From positions 2,240,609-2,304,608 of the forward strand of contig NC_051126.1 in NCBI RefSeq assembly GCF_014839805.1: a stretch of DNA of 64,000 bases. Direction: 5' to 3'. Positions 21,871 through 32,820 of the stretch are shown here, in pieces. A program made the position numbers and the translations under genes. Each line of letters starts with the position of its first letter. Position 1 is the first letter of the stretch. The notes beneath the pieces are model-generated. The model was not told the DNA's origin and did not search any database. It was given only the letters and a program-made list of their open reading frames with translations. This DNA comes from Manduca sexta (Eukaryota > Arthropoda > Insecta > Lepidoptera > Sphingidae).

Positions 21871-24004
21871 GCCAAGCCAGAAGTTAGCCCAAACGATCGT
21901 GGAGGTTGAACGGATAAAAACAAACCAAATATAGCACTCGGAACCCAATCAGCGGGCAACAAGCGCATTCGAAAAAATCAAAATTCAATTACAGGCAGGG
22001 TACGCGCGGGTTCATAAAATCGTTGTACTACGCGATGGGAATGAACGGTGCGAATGAATCGGCTCATGTAGTTCGCCAATAGTTCGTCCCTTTCAGTTCA
22101 TTTAATTCCGCACAGATGGCGCTGATACTCAGAATATTAAAGCATTCCATAAGATATAACTTCGGTTAACGAGTACTGTCAGAATTTTGGCAAACATCCC
22201 GACTGACAACGTAACGTGATTTTCTCCGCAAGAATATTATTTATGTGGTTTTAAGTGGTAATCAATTATCACATTAACTATGTTGAAGAGTTTATCGAGT
22301 TAACTTTTCCTTACAATAGCTATACTTAGCTACAGAAATTAATGAAGTGGATTTACCTACCTCGATAGCCTCTTGCCTTCCTACGAGAAGCTTAGCAACC
22401 ACTTCGCACTAAGCCCTAATTTCTAACAAATCATGAACTGATTCAAAAATCCCAAAAAGGACTCTAAACACTGTCAACAAACGAACTAAAACTTCAAATA
22501 AACGAGCATCACTACCCAAATTCCATGCGAGCTAACATTCGATTGCTTTCTTCGGTGCGGCCTTTTGGCCTTTTCGCTTGCATTGTACGACCATTATAAA
22601 AGAACCAATCCGATATAGCAAGTGATTCGCTTTTATAGGTTGAGGGCTTCTTTGACGTGGTCCTTGATGTGTGAAACGCGGCCAAAACTTACCTTTGTAC
22701 CGTACATTTATGCAATTACTCTTTGATGTTTAATATAAATTTAAAATTAAGCGGATAAAAGGCTTTTTCATTCAGTTTATAGTTCAAGAGATTGTTGATT
22801 CTATTGAACCGTTCAGTTTAATGTTATTACTTAGTTTGATTAGAATGAAAGGTGTGATTAAAACGTAGTTCAGCAATGGATCAAAAACTATTGTTGCGAT
22901 CTGTTATATATTCGAGATATATGGGACTCGCTCCTGCGGCCCCATATCCTATAACATTCGTAGAAGTGTTTACAAGAGCCCGCCGTGGTCGGACGCCACG
23001 GCAGCCAGCCTCAGTAATCAGTCGTCAGAAAACTCCTTTCGGGAACACTCATCTTTTCTAATCCTAGCTTCATGTAAAATAATGAATGCGAGTTCTATGT
23101 ATTTTCTAATAAATCCGTGTTGTAAAGAAGTCTCTTTTAAAAACCGTTTCTCGAGGCCCCGTGTAAGGGATTGTTATCCACGTCCGGTACTCGGCAGTAA
23201 ATAGGCAAGCTATTAGTTAAAACGAAGCTATGCAGACAATTCTGACTATAGACACTAGTGGCAAAGTCTCCATATAACTTGATTCTTATCAGCTTCCCTT
23301 ACGAAATATTACAACCTTGGGGACCGGTATGCAATCATCCGTCGGCCTTTTATAGTCCACTACAGCTGCTTGAGATTTTTCCCTTCTTTCTTAACTACCC
23401 TCCCACCCGTACTGGTGATATCTTAACCTTAAACTGACCTATTAAATAGTATGTTATGTTAAACATAAAAGCTAAAACAATAACTGAAACTATAAACCTG
23501 AATTTCCATTGCTCCCCAAACCAATCAGCGAAAACGAACCAACATTCCAATCAGAACAAAAGACATTATTAGCGTAATACATGTAAAATATGGTAAATAA
23601 AAACAGCAACAAATCAATTGAGACGCGAATATATGCGCCCGATGGACCAGAAGGATTCTCAACAAGAATAAAACGAAATGTTTTCGTTTATTTGCGAGAA
23701 AACTAAGCGAATTCTTCATAGCTCGTGCTTCGTTTGTTTGCGAGAAAGCGACTGGCCAGTTCATTTTTTATTCTCTTTTATTCCGGCACGCGGGTAATAA
23801 ATACGAGGAAGTTTATTATTTACACAAAAAAGTGGTCAACTCTGAGAGAACTTAGACTTCAACGTATAAAAATCAATCTTTAATTATAATATTAGAAAGC
23901 TTGGGACCTGCCCCTGAATAATATAATTATTTTACTGTCTTTTGATTTAAGTACTTTACCCCTATTCTTTGCTATGTGCAGTTATCAAATTTTAACGGAC
24001 ATTA
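21871..24004. other. Sparse region, no recognised element
   Basis: About 2.1 kb with only minor GC patches (22940-23050, 23160-23200). Frames of 61-79 codons at 22876 and 23525 show no motif or splice context. It may be unique intergenic or intronic DNA. Confidence 0.4.
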
Positions 24005-24165
24005 CAGAATGAAAACCAAAGAACACTGATGATTTCTTATGTTATGGACTGACTGACAGTCACCAAATGACCACGAAGGTTGCAAATTCTTCGAAACATC
24101 GGGAAAAAACTGTGATATAAGAAACCGCGATAAAATATTTTTATTTCAAAGGAAACTGAATCTAA
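24005..24165. mobile_element. MITE-F copy 2, decayed
   Basis: GAACACTGATGATTTCTTATG at the left, CGAAACATCGGGAAAAAACT in the core and AACCGCGATAAAAT at the right correspond to copy 1 at 1160-1350. The left inverted arm is mostly lost. Confidence 0.6.
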
Positions 24166-24299
24166 ATCCGTCAATCCGTTTTACTTCGCCACTGACAGAA
24201 ACGTTAAACATATAACACGCCTCCTAGAGTTAAAAAGACATAAACAGACAAGCAAACAAACGCGGCACGAACAAGTGTTCAGTGAAAGTAAATACTGCG

Positions 24300-24420
24300 T
24301 GAAATTGAAAGAACATCGATCGCCGGGCGCGGATCGGATGCCGGGCCGTCTCGGGCCGCGCGCCACGCTCTGCACTCACTCAATCTAAGTACCACTCACA
24401 TACAGCGGTGGTACATTTGC
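24300..24420 (+). promoter_or_regulatory. CpG-rich patch, candidate promoter
   Basis: The stretch 24318-24372 is extremely GC- and CpG-rich for this window (CGCCGGGCGCGGATCGG, GCCGTCTCGGGCCGCGCGCC). It is followed by CACTCACTCAATC, which could hold an arthropod initiator. No TATA box is evident. A candidate short coding exon with a strong splice donor lies 160-240 bp downstream. This is inference from composition only. Confidence 0.3.
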
Positions 24421-24581
24421 GCCGAGCCGTTTTTACATACTCGACTCGGATCGTTTTGGAAGGCTTTTTTGACCTTCATTACACGCGATTTGTTTTTCGG
24501 CTAATCTGGAATCGATTGTTTGATTACTTGATTATCTGGCTCTGTTTTTGGCTTGGGTATCTAAATTTTGGCGAAAGCAGT

Positions 24582-24615
24582 ATGGCTTATTTTAATGTTT
24601 TGTCGCCATTCTTTG
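24582..24615 (+). CDS. Possible first coding exon fragment
   Basis: ATG at 24582 has a reasonable context (AGCAGTATGGCT) and encodes MAYFNVLSPFF plus one base before the donor G|GTAAGTG at 24615/24616. A longer in-frame reading starts at 24408, but its N-terminal part is unremarkable. The start was chosen for its context and closeness to the donor. No downstream exon was recognised in the window and the product is unknown. It could be chance. Confidence 0.2.
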
Positions 24616-25939
24616 GTAAGTGATTGGCCTCTAGTATATATACAAGGTGTTCTGGAAGTTTATAAATAGCACATATTGCTTATAATATTTTGCTGGCCTA
24701 TGATGTTAGAAAAGTATGAATTCTTTTGTCAAGGATTAACAATACTATATGAATAATGTTGTAACAAAATTGTGTTTGGACAACACAAATTACACTTAAA
24801 TTAAATTTTCCTTGAGATTGAATACAATTCACGACTTCTAGCAGTTTTTACAAATGTTACAATATTATCAACGTGTCCAGAGAGGGCTCAGGTCAAGTTT
24901 CTGTAGACTTCGTCTCACTCACAGAATAACTACAAAACAATTACACACAAAATATTGTTTTATAAAAAAGTAAATACTCATTTTTAACACCTTTTACTTT
25001 TATCCTAGCTATTTCCATAAAAATATGTTTTTAACGTAATCACTGCTTCAAGGAAACAAGTTAGGAAATGGATTAATCTTCACTCAAAACAATCAAACCT
25101 AACCCATCAAGCATCAGCTTCATTTAGCAAATACAAAGTTCACAGATCCATCACACACAATGTTTGCTACCAACTTTGTCCCCCACACCGACTCCTGACT
25201 GCGCCCGCGGTCACTCCAATCAAGCATAAACACTGCCGTTTCGTTGTCTAATGGCATATTCCGCTTGTTTTTCCTCTCGCAAAAATTTACGTCTTCTGCC
25301 CCAGCGTGTGAAATTGCTTTATTTTGTCCCAAAACGTAATGAGGATAGGAAGAAAATCATGTCAAATGAGGGCTTCCGCTCCTCAGGATGCAACGTTATG
25401 TGTGTTTGCGGAAAAATACACTTCAAACAATTTTAACTTTCATGCGGTTGGAATAAGGCATATGTAGAATGAATATGGGCGAATATTTTCATTGGCTTTG
25501 GTGTATGTTTGAATTTTGGTTGATTTTTCTTTGTTACTTTCGAAAATTTGTCTTGCGCCCGTAATTTGTGCCGCGTAATAAGGATACGCTTTATTTAGTT
25601 ATTCATACGTCTCGCGAACAATTTCGATTCCGTTTGTTATAGATGGCCTCATATTTTTTGTAGCATTATAAGGCGGTGGAGAGACAAACGTGATAAACGC
25701 ACCGCTATGAATATGCATTAAAATGAACAGGCGTATGACAGTAGCCAAAAGGTCCATATAAGCCAATTCCTGCCGGCTTCCCTTTTGTAATATGCAAGCA
25801 AACTATTAAATTATATTTTTAATAAATAAATAATTAATATTTATAACATAACAGCTTATAATTAGTATTAGTACCTATTTTTTATGTCGGCTTTCGTTCC
25901 GGGAGCGAACTGGAATCATTTAAAAATAACTGGTTCACT
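24616..25939. other. No recognised element
   Basis: AT-rich. The overlapping 61- and 70-codon frames on opposite strands near 25120-25436 show no motif. Confidence 0.4.
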
Positions 25940-26040
25940 ATAGCGCAGGATCGTGATTCATAGAAGCATCTTGGGGAAGCCTTTTCCAAACATTGGGATT
26001 TTACAGGCTAATGCAATACAATACAGTACAATTTCCTTTC
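25940..26040 (+). pseudogene. RTE-like LINE lineage 2, 3' end fragment
   Basis: GCGCAGGATCGTGATTCATA and then, in a decayed frame, LGEAFSKHWDFTG followed by a stop and an ACAATACAGTACA tail. This parallels the better preserved copy at 50680-50815 (HGDSWKDLGEAFAQHWDIIG). It is heavily 5'-truncated. Confidence 0.65.
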
Positions 26041-26724
26041 AGAAAATTTCACCCGTCACCACTAGCGTATGTTATAACTAATCAACAAAACTGCAACAAA
26101 CACATATCTAGATGAACACAAATAGCCTTTAAATCAGCAAAAACAACAGCTTCAAGATATACTATGACATTACATCCAACCATTGTAATTTCAACTAAAC
26201 ATCTCCATTATACAATAGCACTAACAAGCCCATGAAGTAGAACTAATTAAACGATGAGCAGTAGACCCGCTGGATAATATTACTGCAATATGTAATGCCC
26301 GGCACGCGATCTTGGCTGTACACATCACTAATAGCCAATTAGCCGATGCCACAATGCACCTTGATTAGCTGGTCATTGTCAACGCTTGTCTCCAGTTCAA
26401 TTCAAGACTGCTAATTAATACAGTAGAAGCCGTCTGCCAGTTGACGTTCTGTTCCTGATGTCCTAACTGGTTTGTAAATTGGATTTTAGATTAAAATATT
26501 TGGTGATACTTATATTGTGTTGGTGATGTTTTAGGTGCGATTGAGAGCTCATATTAATTTGGATAAACGTTGATAAGAATAGAATACAATAGTTTAACAC
26601 TGACAATACATAATACAAGGCTTTAATTGCTAGTCAGAATCAGAAACAGGTGCGGTAGAAACTACCGTGTTGAAGAGTTTAGTTCCCTCCTTTATTCTTA
26701 AACTGACTTTGTATATAAAAATAG
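26041..26724. other. No recognised element
   Basis: Nothing could be supported in this interval. Confidence 0.4.
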
Positions 26725-26825
26725 TTTACTGCTTCGATGGCGTAATTCTGAGGGTTGGTCCTAGGGTCGGGCAACGTGGTGATATTAGGGTTTTCTGCTC
26801 GAAAAAATGCAATATCAAACAGAAA
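26725..26825 (+). mobile_element. SINE-B copy 5, head fragment
   Basis: TACTGCTTCGATGGCGTAAT, GGTCGGGCAACGTGGTGATA and GGGTTTTCTGCTCG follow the SINE-B head. The B-box is partly deleted and the 3' two thirds are missing. Confidence 0.65.
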
Positions 26826-27792
26826 ATTGCAGCTATATCGATAAAATTCATTGAATGTTTTGGTACGTATTTATTTAGATTATAATTAAATTAGCTTATA
26901 ATTTTTTTTTTAATATTGAAAAATCATCGCTAAGTTGAATTGTAATTCGAAGTCCATGTGATGCTACTATTACTGAGAGGTTTTGACATTTAACAGGAAA
27001 GTTTTTTTTTGTATCAGATCCCGCAGTTAATACCGGGGAAACCTGTAAATGGGATTACAATCCCCCGGCTTATCTACTGCAGGGCCCTGGAGGAAAATTG
27101 GGAAACGATATCTGGAGAAGGTGTGGGGGAAGAAAAAGGAACCTTCTTAGGATGGGTGGAGGGGAGAAGACCAGGATATACTTGTGAGCTCTCATAGGCT
27201 TCAATGTGTACTTACAACCACGAGGTATACACTCTGGACTGTATGCCTAGGGCCGCGGCAAATGTCTCTCCATGCATTCGGTGTAAAGACCGACCGCACA
27301 AGTATTGCCTCGAAGGGGACATGAGAGGGGATTCTTCTACAGTCATGTAGAAAAATGAGGAACCCCGCGTCCAACTCAAACACAACTAAATACACAAGCC
27401 TGCGACCAATAGAACAACTTAACACATACTGCACAAACTATCCAACAATTCCAACAACATTTTGTATCATTCAATCTTATTTACAAGTTAATACACTGAA
27501 ATGGTAAAATCTTGAGAAATTTCGCGGAATAAATTACTCAGTTTATTACATTCGTTGACCCTGAGGCCATTTACAAACGTCAAAGGAAAAAATAAGTTGG
27601 AAGTCCGCCACGTCATTAACATATATAGATACAGATTTGTTTCGTCGCGTGACCTATAAAATGCACAACTGAGTTATGGGAGTAATAACTGGCTAGTGGA
27701 AGGAATCTCATATTTGTATATACATTAATGAGGAATCAGGGAAACTGTCCATTTGATTGTAAACGTTTGACTATAGATAGTAAAAAAAGTAT
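26826..27792. other. Unassigned; GC-richer block at 27000-27430
   Basis: The block contains GGGGAAACCTGTAAATGGGA, polypurine stretches and frames of 62 codons (plus) and 77 codons (minus). Neither shows a recognised domain. Its composition contrasts with the surroundings, so it may be an unrecognised retroelement segment. Confidence 0.3.
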
Positions 27793-28035
27793 TGAAATAA
27801 AACTATTTTTTGGATTCATATTATAGTTATAGAACATCAAGATACTGAGCTCATTCTCAATCATCAGACCCTCAGCAGCTAAAACAGAAATGTATAATTG
27901 TAAAATGTAGGTAGATGACCATGAAAGCTACAAAGTCTTCGAAACGTCGTAAGATAATTGTAATATTAAAAAACCGCCATAAAATCCGAAAAATTGTTTC
28001 ATTTCAAAGTCTAACATTCGCGTAATCATAATAAA
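27793..28035. mobile_element. MITE-F copy 3
   Basis: Left arm AAATAAAACTATTTTTTGGAT, core CTTCGAAACGTCGTAAGA, right arm AACCGCCATAAAATCCGAAA and TCTAACATTCGCG. The inverted arms at both sides are visible. The core is longer than in copy 1 (about 240 bp overall) and shares AATGTATAATTGTAAAATGT with copy 4. Confidence 0.65.
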
Positions 28036-28079
28036 ATTTTATATTAAAAAAAACATTTCATTGCACAACATTACGTTGA

Positions 28080-28125
28080 ATACCTAGATATAGTAAGTAC
28101 CTAGATATACCTAGATATAGCCTCA
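28080..28125 (+). repeat. Short tandem of ACCTAGATATA units
   Basis: Three imperfect units (ACCTAGATATAGTAAGT, ACCTAGATAT, ACCTAGATATAG). Confidence 0.7.
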
Positions 28126-28627
28126 TAAATGCGGCCGGTGAAGTAAACCTCACACTAATGTCTGGCCAACCATAACACAATAGCATTCGTACCCTTCCTT
28201 AATATTCATTTTGTTATCTTTCACATAATATTCCAATGAACTATAAAAACTGCTAAAAAATACTGCAATATCCTCATTATAACTGATATCAACTCACCAT
28301 AACCGAATCGTAAACGGCTGTTACATTAGAGAACACCTGAAGTCACTAAGCCCTTAAGGTGTGCCAATGAATAATTTAGCAGTACCTTCGTAAGAGCCCT
28401 CGCTCATAATATGGCGTCTAAGTGATTGATGTTACATGGAAACGTGTCCTTTGTAAATATTTTGAGAACACGTGCGCATTTCCGAGTATCTTATGAAGAA
28501 AATTATGCTCGAATCAATCAGTCACGGTGAATCAATTAGGTAAGCACCAGAATATGCTTTTTAGCGTCTCTTCCTGAATAGAACTGGTGAATTATATCAT
28601 ACTATTATAATGACATCACATTATAGT

Positions 28628-28745
28628 ATATGATAGGGGGAACCATCTTATCATGGGAGAGAATACGTATGGCGAAAAGTGGGTGTATAAGTTACGCCTC
28701 CGCCTATCCCTTCGGAGATATTTTAGGTACGTGTGTGTGTGTTTT
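28628..28745 (+). mobile_element. SINE-B copy 6, 3' half
   Basis: Starts at the ATAGGGGGAACCATCTTATC block and continues with TGGCGAAAAGTGGGTGTATA, CGCCTCCGCCTATCCCTTCG and a GTGTGTGTGTG tail. The tRNA head is absent. The plus-strand frame at 28630-28881 is read-through. Confidence 0.7.
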
Positions 28746-28825
28746 GAGTTTTGATGATCAATATACTATGCCTATGACCGAATCTTTCCACTGCACTAAT
28801 TACCTTTTAACTTCTTTAAAAAAAC

Positions 28826-29356
28826 TGGACAAGTGCGAGCTGGATTCGCACATCGAGGGTTCCGTACAAACTTGTACGTAAGGTACTTATTTAGATAAGT
28901 AAATTTGAACTTATATACTTAGGTATATAAGTTCAAATTTAACTAACTAAATTTTACTGTTCGATCCCTAGGAACGGTTATTCCACTAATCGCAAATAAT
29001 AAATTTATAAATATACATGTATCTGCTGCTTTTATTGCATGATGCTAGGTCAGTGTGAAGTACATTGTAGGTGTTAATTCCCTTGTGAAATCTATAAAAT
29101 GCGATAATATGGGACATAAACGGACATACTTCTTGATCGTGTTGTCTTACAAGTTTGATTTTTATAGTTGAAAAAGACCGCAGATCTGTATTCGATATTA
29201 CAAATTTCAACTTCTACGCGTTTTTGACAAATAAGACATTAACAGACAGATAGACATACGGAAGTCAAATAATACTATAAGAGTTCCTTTTTTAATTTAT
29301 TTATTTATTTACATATCAACACACAACCATTATATTTTAACCTATGGAACCCTAAA
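28826..29356 (+). repeat. Rep-P, dispersed arthropod-type repeat
   Basis: Starts GGACAAGTGCGAGCTGGATT and GAGGGTTCCGTACAAA, and ends GAGTTCCTTTTTTAATTTA ... GGAACCCTAAAAAC. It passes AAATTTCAACTTCTACGCG and ACAGACAGATAGACATACGG on the way. GGGTTCC at the start and GGAACCC at the end are inverse complements. This general plan is widespread in insect genomes (recalled, not searched). A 19-bp foldback lies inside at 28900-28941. Confidence 0.5.
28900..28941. repeat. Perfect 19-bp hairpin
   Basis: The arm TAAATTTGAACTTATATAC (28900-28918) is complementary to 28923-28941, with a TTAG loop at 28919-28922. Confidence 0.9.
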
Positions 29357-30014
29357 AACTAAATATAAACATCTCTAAATACAAATCTCGGATAAGAAAC
29401 TTCTACGAAAAATCTAAAGCCGGTAAAAAATACTCGACAAACATTCCAATGCTATCCGAAAATAAACAGACGATTTCCAATCCGAAACATCTAATTAAAC
29501 GGAATTTTCCGACAGAATTCCGCCGGGCTCGGCACTCACTCGTCCCAAAAATTCTTTCGCCTATAAAACGTTTTGGAAAACACTTGCCAGCGAGTTACAA
29601 CCTGAGGTGTTAAGGCCTCGTTCACACCGAGTTGCATCGGTTTGCGCGATAATACCAAATCACAGTGCATACATAACTGTAGCTACATAAGTCTATAATA
29701 ATAAATTGGTAATGCTTTTAGTTTAAATCTGATCAAGTTTTATTCCGAAATAGTTCTTAAAATTATAGTGGCTGAGTTTACTATTCGAAAGACAGTCAGA
29801 CAGAAAGAAAGATAATACATGCTAATATCTTTAGGGCATTGCATAGCTTTGTAAACATCGGTGATTCGACAGTCAGTCGGTCAATATTACATAAGCATCA
29901 AAGAGAACTGTGGGTCTATACTTTACTTATTTTCCATGACATGGGAGACGAGGCCTGAACAGTGATTACGTCAACTATATTAATTTAAGTATTCATTTGT
30001 AAATATTATACCTA
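29357..30014. other. No recognised element
   Basis: Contains CTATAAAAC near 29561, a possible but unsupported TATA box. No gene follows it convincingly. Confidence 0.35.
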
Positions 30015-30155
30015 TACTGACTTTTTTTATACGAGCACGGTGAAGTGACCCCGCCGCATCTGATGGTAAGTGGAGTGGGACCTAATAGAAAGTCGACTGT
30101 CGAGAGATGATTATCCCTCGGCAGTTGACACAATCATAGCGGCCTGTTGGAACCA
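30015..30155 (+). repeat. Rep-E fragment
   Basis: ATACGAGCACGGTGAAGTGA, CATCTGATGGTAAGTGGAGT, GTCGACTGTCGAGAGATGAT and GACACAATCATAGCGGCCTG follow the Rep-E order. The MITE-D target site is empty here (ACAATCATAG). The 70-codon frame at 30070 is a by-product. Confidence 0.7.
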
Positions 30156-30307
30156 GAAACGTAGGCTTACTTTTGGTAACAATAACAGTACTAAAATTCT
30201 ACTTTCATTACACTTGAATGGTCCCACAATGTTCAACAATCACGTGAAGGTATTGGATAAGCCCTCGCTCCATTATTACTGAAGTCACGCTGTTGAATTT
30301 CTACATA

Positions 30308-30637
30308 TAATAATAATAATAATATCAGCCCTGTATTATATACTCGCCCACTGCTGAGCACGGGCCTCCTCTACTACTGAGAGGGATTAGGCCTTAGTCC
30401 ACCACGCTGGCGTAGTGCGGATTGGTAGAGTTCACACACCTTCGAAATTCCTATAGAGAACTTCTCAGATGTGCAGGTTTCCTCACGATGTTTTCCTTCA
30501 CCGTTAAAGCGAACGATAAATTCACAAAGAATACACACATGATTTTTTAGAAAAGTCAGAGGTGTGTGCCCTTGGGATTTGAACCTGCGGACATTCGTCT
30601 TCGCAGTCCGTTCCACACCCAACTAGGCTATCGCCGC
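30308..30637 (-). mobile_element. SINE-A copy 3, full length with target duplication
   Basis: Complete from the (TAA)n tail (30308) to the head complement GGCTATCGCCGC. The A-box complement is CCAACTAGGCTATCG and the B-box complement is GGGATTTGAACCTG. It is flanked by a perfect direct repeat TGTTGAATTTCTACATA (30291-30307 and 30638-30654), extendable by 3 bp. This is the mark of target-primed reverse transcription. The sequence is close to copy 8, so it is relatively young. The 82-codon frame at 30374 is spurious. Confidence 0.95.
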
Positions 30638-30655
30638 TGTTGAATTTCTACATAC

Positions 30656-31117
30656 TACATACATTTTAATCGCATTCGCTCTAATCTCATCTTGCGAAAC
30701 GCTTAAGCACTTTACCATACCTAAAACGTGCGATATTTTCCTGTCTAAACGAACCCTTACTAGTGGATTTATTATTCCGACATCTACTCACCTAATCACC
30801 ACACTTGCTAATTCCCCTGATTCATGTGTGGCAGCGGCTTTAGGTTATCAAATATGGTATTTTATAATGTTTAAAGGTTTAAATGAGCCCACGAAAGGGT
30901 TTCAAACGTGAAAGTTTGCTGTTAACATTTATCTACTTCGTAGGTTCTCAAACTTATTACGCCTACTGATTGAGAGTCGATTTTCTAGCACTCCCTAGAA
31001 TTTCTTTATTGTAAACTAGCTTTTGCCTGCGTGACAATGTTTTCCAAAATAAAAAGCCTCAGTAAAGAATGCTGTATCTCTTAAAGATCGTCATATTAAT
31101 GCCGCTCTGTTTTCCAA
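30656..31117. other. No recognised element except CTAGCTTTTGC scrap
   Basis: AACTAGCTTTTGCCTGCGTG at 31015 is the reversed Heli-H terminus, but only about 40 bp are recognisable. Confidence 0.35.
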
Positions 31118-31195
31118 ACCGGCATAGTTATGTCGACTGGCGAAAAATAATCTCTCCATGTGAAGACTCAACTTACAACCAGGTGTAATACTCTG
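31118..31195 (-). repeat. Rep-E fragment, decayed
   Basis: ACCGGCATAGTTATGTCGAC, AATAATCTCTCC and CAACTTACAACCAGGTG follow the reversed Rep-E 5' part. The MITE-D site is empty. Confidence 0.5.
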
Positions 31196-31718
31196 AATTT
31201 CCTGTGCAAGTAAAAAAATAACTACTTAAAACAAGAACAATCACTTATACTATCACAGATAAAATTTACGTAAAGTGACAAGTTTGTTCATAGAATGCAA
31301 TTTGCTGATCACATCCGTGTATAGAAAGACAATGAAGTGTATGTTTGTGTCATGAATAACAGGAACTATGGGGGTCTTTTGAAAACCTTCGAACCACAAT
31401 ATCCCGAAGCAAATATTTACGGATCACGCAAATATCCAATAGCAAAAAAATCTTTATCGTTTATTTTCTTTTGTTATTACGTGAACAAGCAAACGTCTAT
31501 TGGAGGAATATATTTTAAACAAATCTCGGGTAAACCTTATTATAAATATGTGGCCACATAAAAAATACTACTGGGAATCAACCCTAGGATATACAGAATC
31601 ACAGGCCATATGCCCCAGCAGTGGCCTCCTTAACTTATCCAAAGCTCTGGGCATCAAATATTTGCGAGATATTTTTTACCCAATTTCTGAAGAAGGGTAA
31701 TGATTTTTCTTTATGGCC

Positions 31719-31804
31719 TATGGAAACGTGAAGCCCGTGGAAGCACGAGGTCCATTAAAGTGCGAGGCTCCTTGAAGCAAGAAGCTCTTGGAAACGTAGG
31801 AGGC
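31719..31804 (+). repeat. Degenerate 17-bp minisatellite, five units
   Basis: Units begin at 31719, 31736, 31753, 31771 and 31788. Examples are CGTGGAAGCACGAGGTC, CTTGAAGCAAGAAGCTC and TTGGAAACGTAGGAGGC. One unit is 18 bp. The 17-bp period is not a multiple of three, so a conserved peptide repeat is unlikely. Confidence 0.7.
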
Positions 31805-31857
31805 ATCCCAGATTGTAGATTGAACAGTTTAAAAAACACCATCACATTCAGATTACA

Positions 31858-32099
31858 ACACATCAAGCATTTATCCCGGAAGGGGTATGCAGAGGCGCAA
31901 CCAGGGCACTCACTTTTCGCCAAGTGTGTTCCGTCCCATGACGTGATATGTTGCGTACCTATCGCCATATCAGGCACAAATTCCAGACTCCGGGCTGATA
32001 CTGAGCAGAAAAACCCAAATATCACTTCGACCGACCCGGGATTCGAACCCAGAACCTCAAAGCCGTACCGCGCATGCAGTACAACTATACCAAGGCAGT
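31858..32099 (-). mobile_element. SINE-B copy 7 with 13-bp target duplication
   Basis: Full-length reverse copy. It has GGAAGGGGTATGCAGAGGCG at the 3' end, GTTCCGTCCCATGACGTGAT, the B-box complement GGGATTCGAACCC at about 32039 and the A-box complement ACTATACCAAGGCAG. The direct repeat CATTCAGATTACA flanks it perfectly (31845-31857 and 32100-32112). The 155- and 104-codon frames over this region are artefacts of the SINE, with peptide DPGFEPRTS from the T-arm. Confidence 0.93.
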
Positions 32100-32112
32100 C
32101 ATTCAGATTACA

Positions 32113-32637
32113 TTACCGTTCTTCCCTATTCAAACGTCACACAAGACAACAAACCATCATCCGTTAACCTTACAAGTCTAGAATCGATTAGTGGCGAAAG
32201 CCAAGCGTAGCCCCCCGATGACCCGGTTCGCAAAGCCGACGCTCTTGCATTCCTGATCGAGGCATGCCGTGTATACGTTCTAAGTTCCGAACATGGCAAC
32301 TGCAGCTAAGATGGTTAATGGTATGGACACGTAATATATTTGTAGAGACGTATCTGGAAGTATTGGAGCGATTATGAAACTAGTTTATAGTTTAAACATC
32401 ATTTTAGAGTAGAATTCGATATGGCAAGTACATAATTATAAATATAATTAACTGTGGTACATTCTCTGCAAAATGGGTTGAATATATCTCGAGCAACGTC
32501 CATTATTCATCGAGGTTCAGACCCAGAAGCGAACACTGGAATAATAACTGTGTTTCGGTACTTCAAGAGTTAAAGATTTCAGATCATTTAATATTAAACT
32601 ATGTTATAAAGAGGTAACTTTGGACCGGTTCTGACAT
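32113..32637. other. No recognised element
   Basis: No structure supported. Confidence 0.4.
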
Positions 32638-32820
32638 TGCTAACCGCTAATTGCAATAAACAATTCTAATCGCTTTTTCTATCTATTTCAAAAAGAAACC
32701 AATCAGAACGAAGTTTATTTGATATGGTTACAAAATTATGAATTATTTTGATTTGTTCATTCTCGGAACCGAATTGAAAATTAAAATTGGGACTGTCTAC
32801 TGAAAACGGCTTTAAGAGAA
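32638..32820 (+). repeat. Rep-K copy 2
   Basis: Same order of blocks as 11650-11837: AATCGCTTTTTCTATCTATT, CCAATCAGAACG, ACAAAATTATGAATTATTTT, CATTCTCGGAACCG and CTACTGAAAACGGCT. Confidence 0.65.

Noticed and set aside
28060..28125. A CRISPR-like or regulatory array at the ACCTAGATATA repeats
   Set aside because: Only three short imperfect units without spacers; ordinary microsatellite-scale tandem in a eukaryotic genome.
29561..29600. A TATA-box promoter (CTATAAAAC)
   Set aside because: No initiator, exon or splice donor follows at the expected distance; the motif is common in AT-rich DNA.
31700..32167. The longest reading frame (155 codons) as a gene
   Set aside because: It is read-through of a reverse SINE-B and a minisatellite. 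The DPGFEPRTS peptide is the antisense translation of the tRNA-like T-arm and also appears at 35.6 and 40.8 kb.
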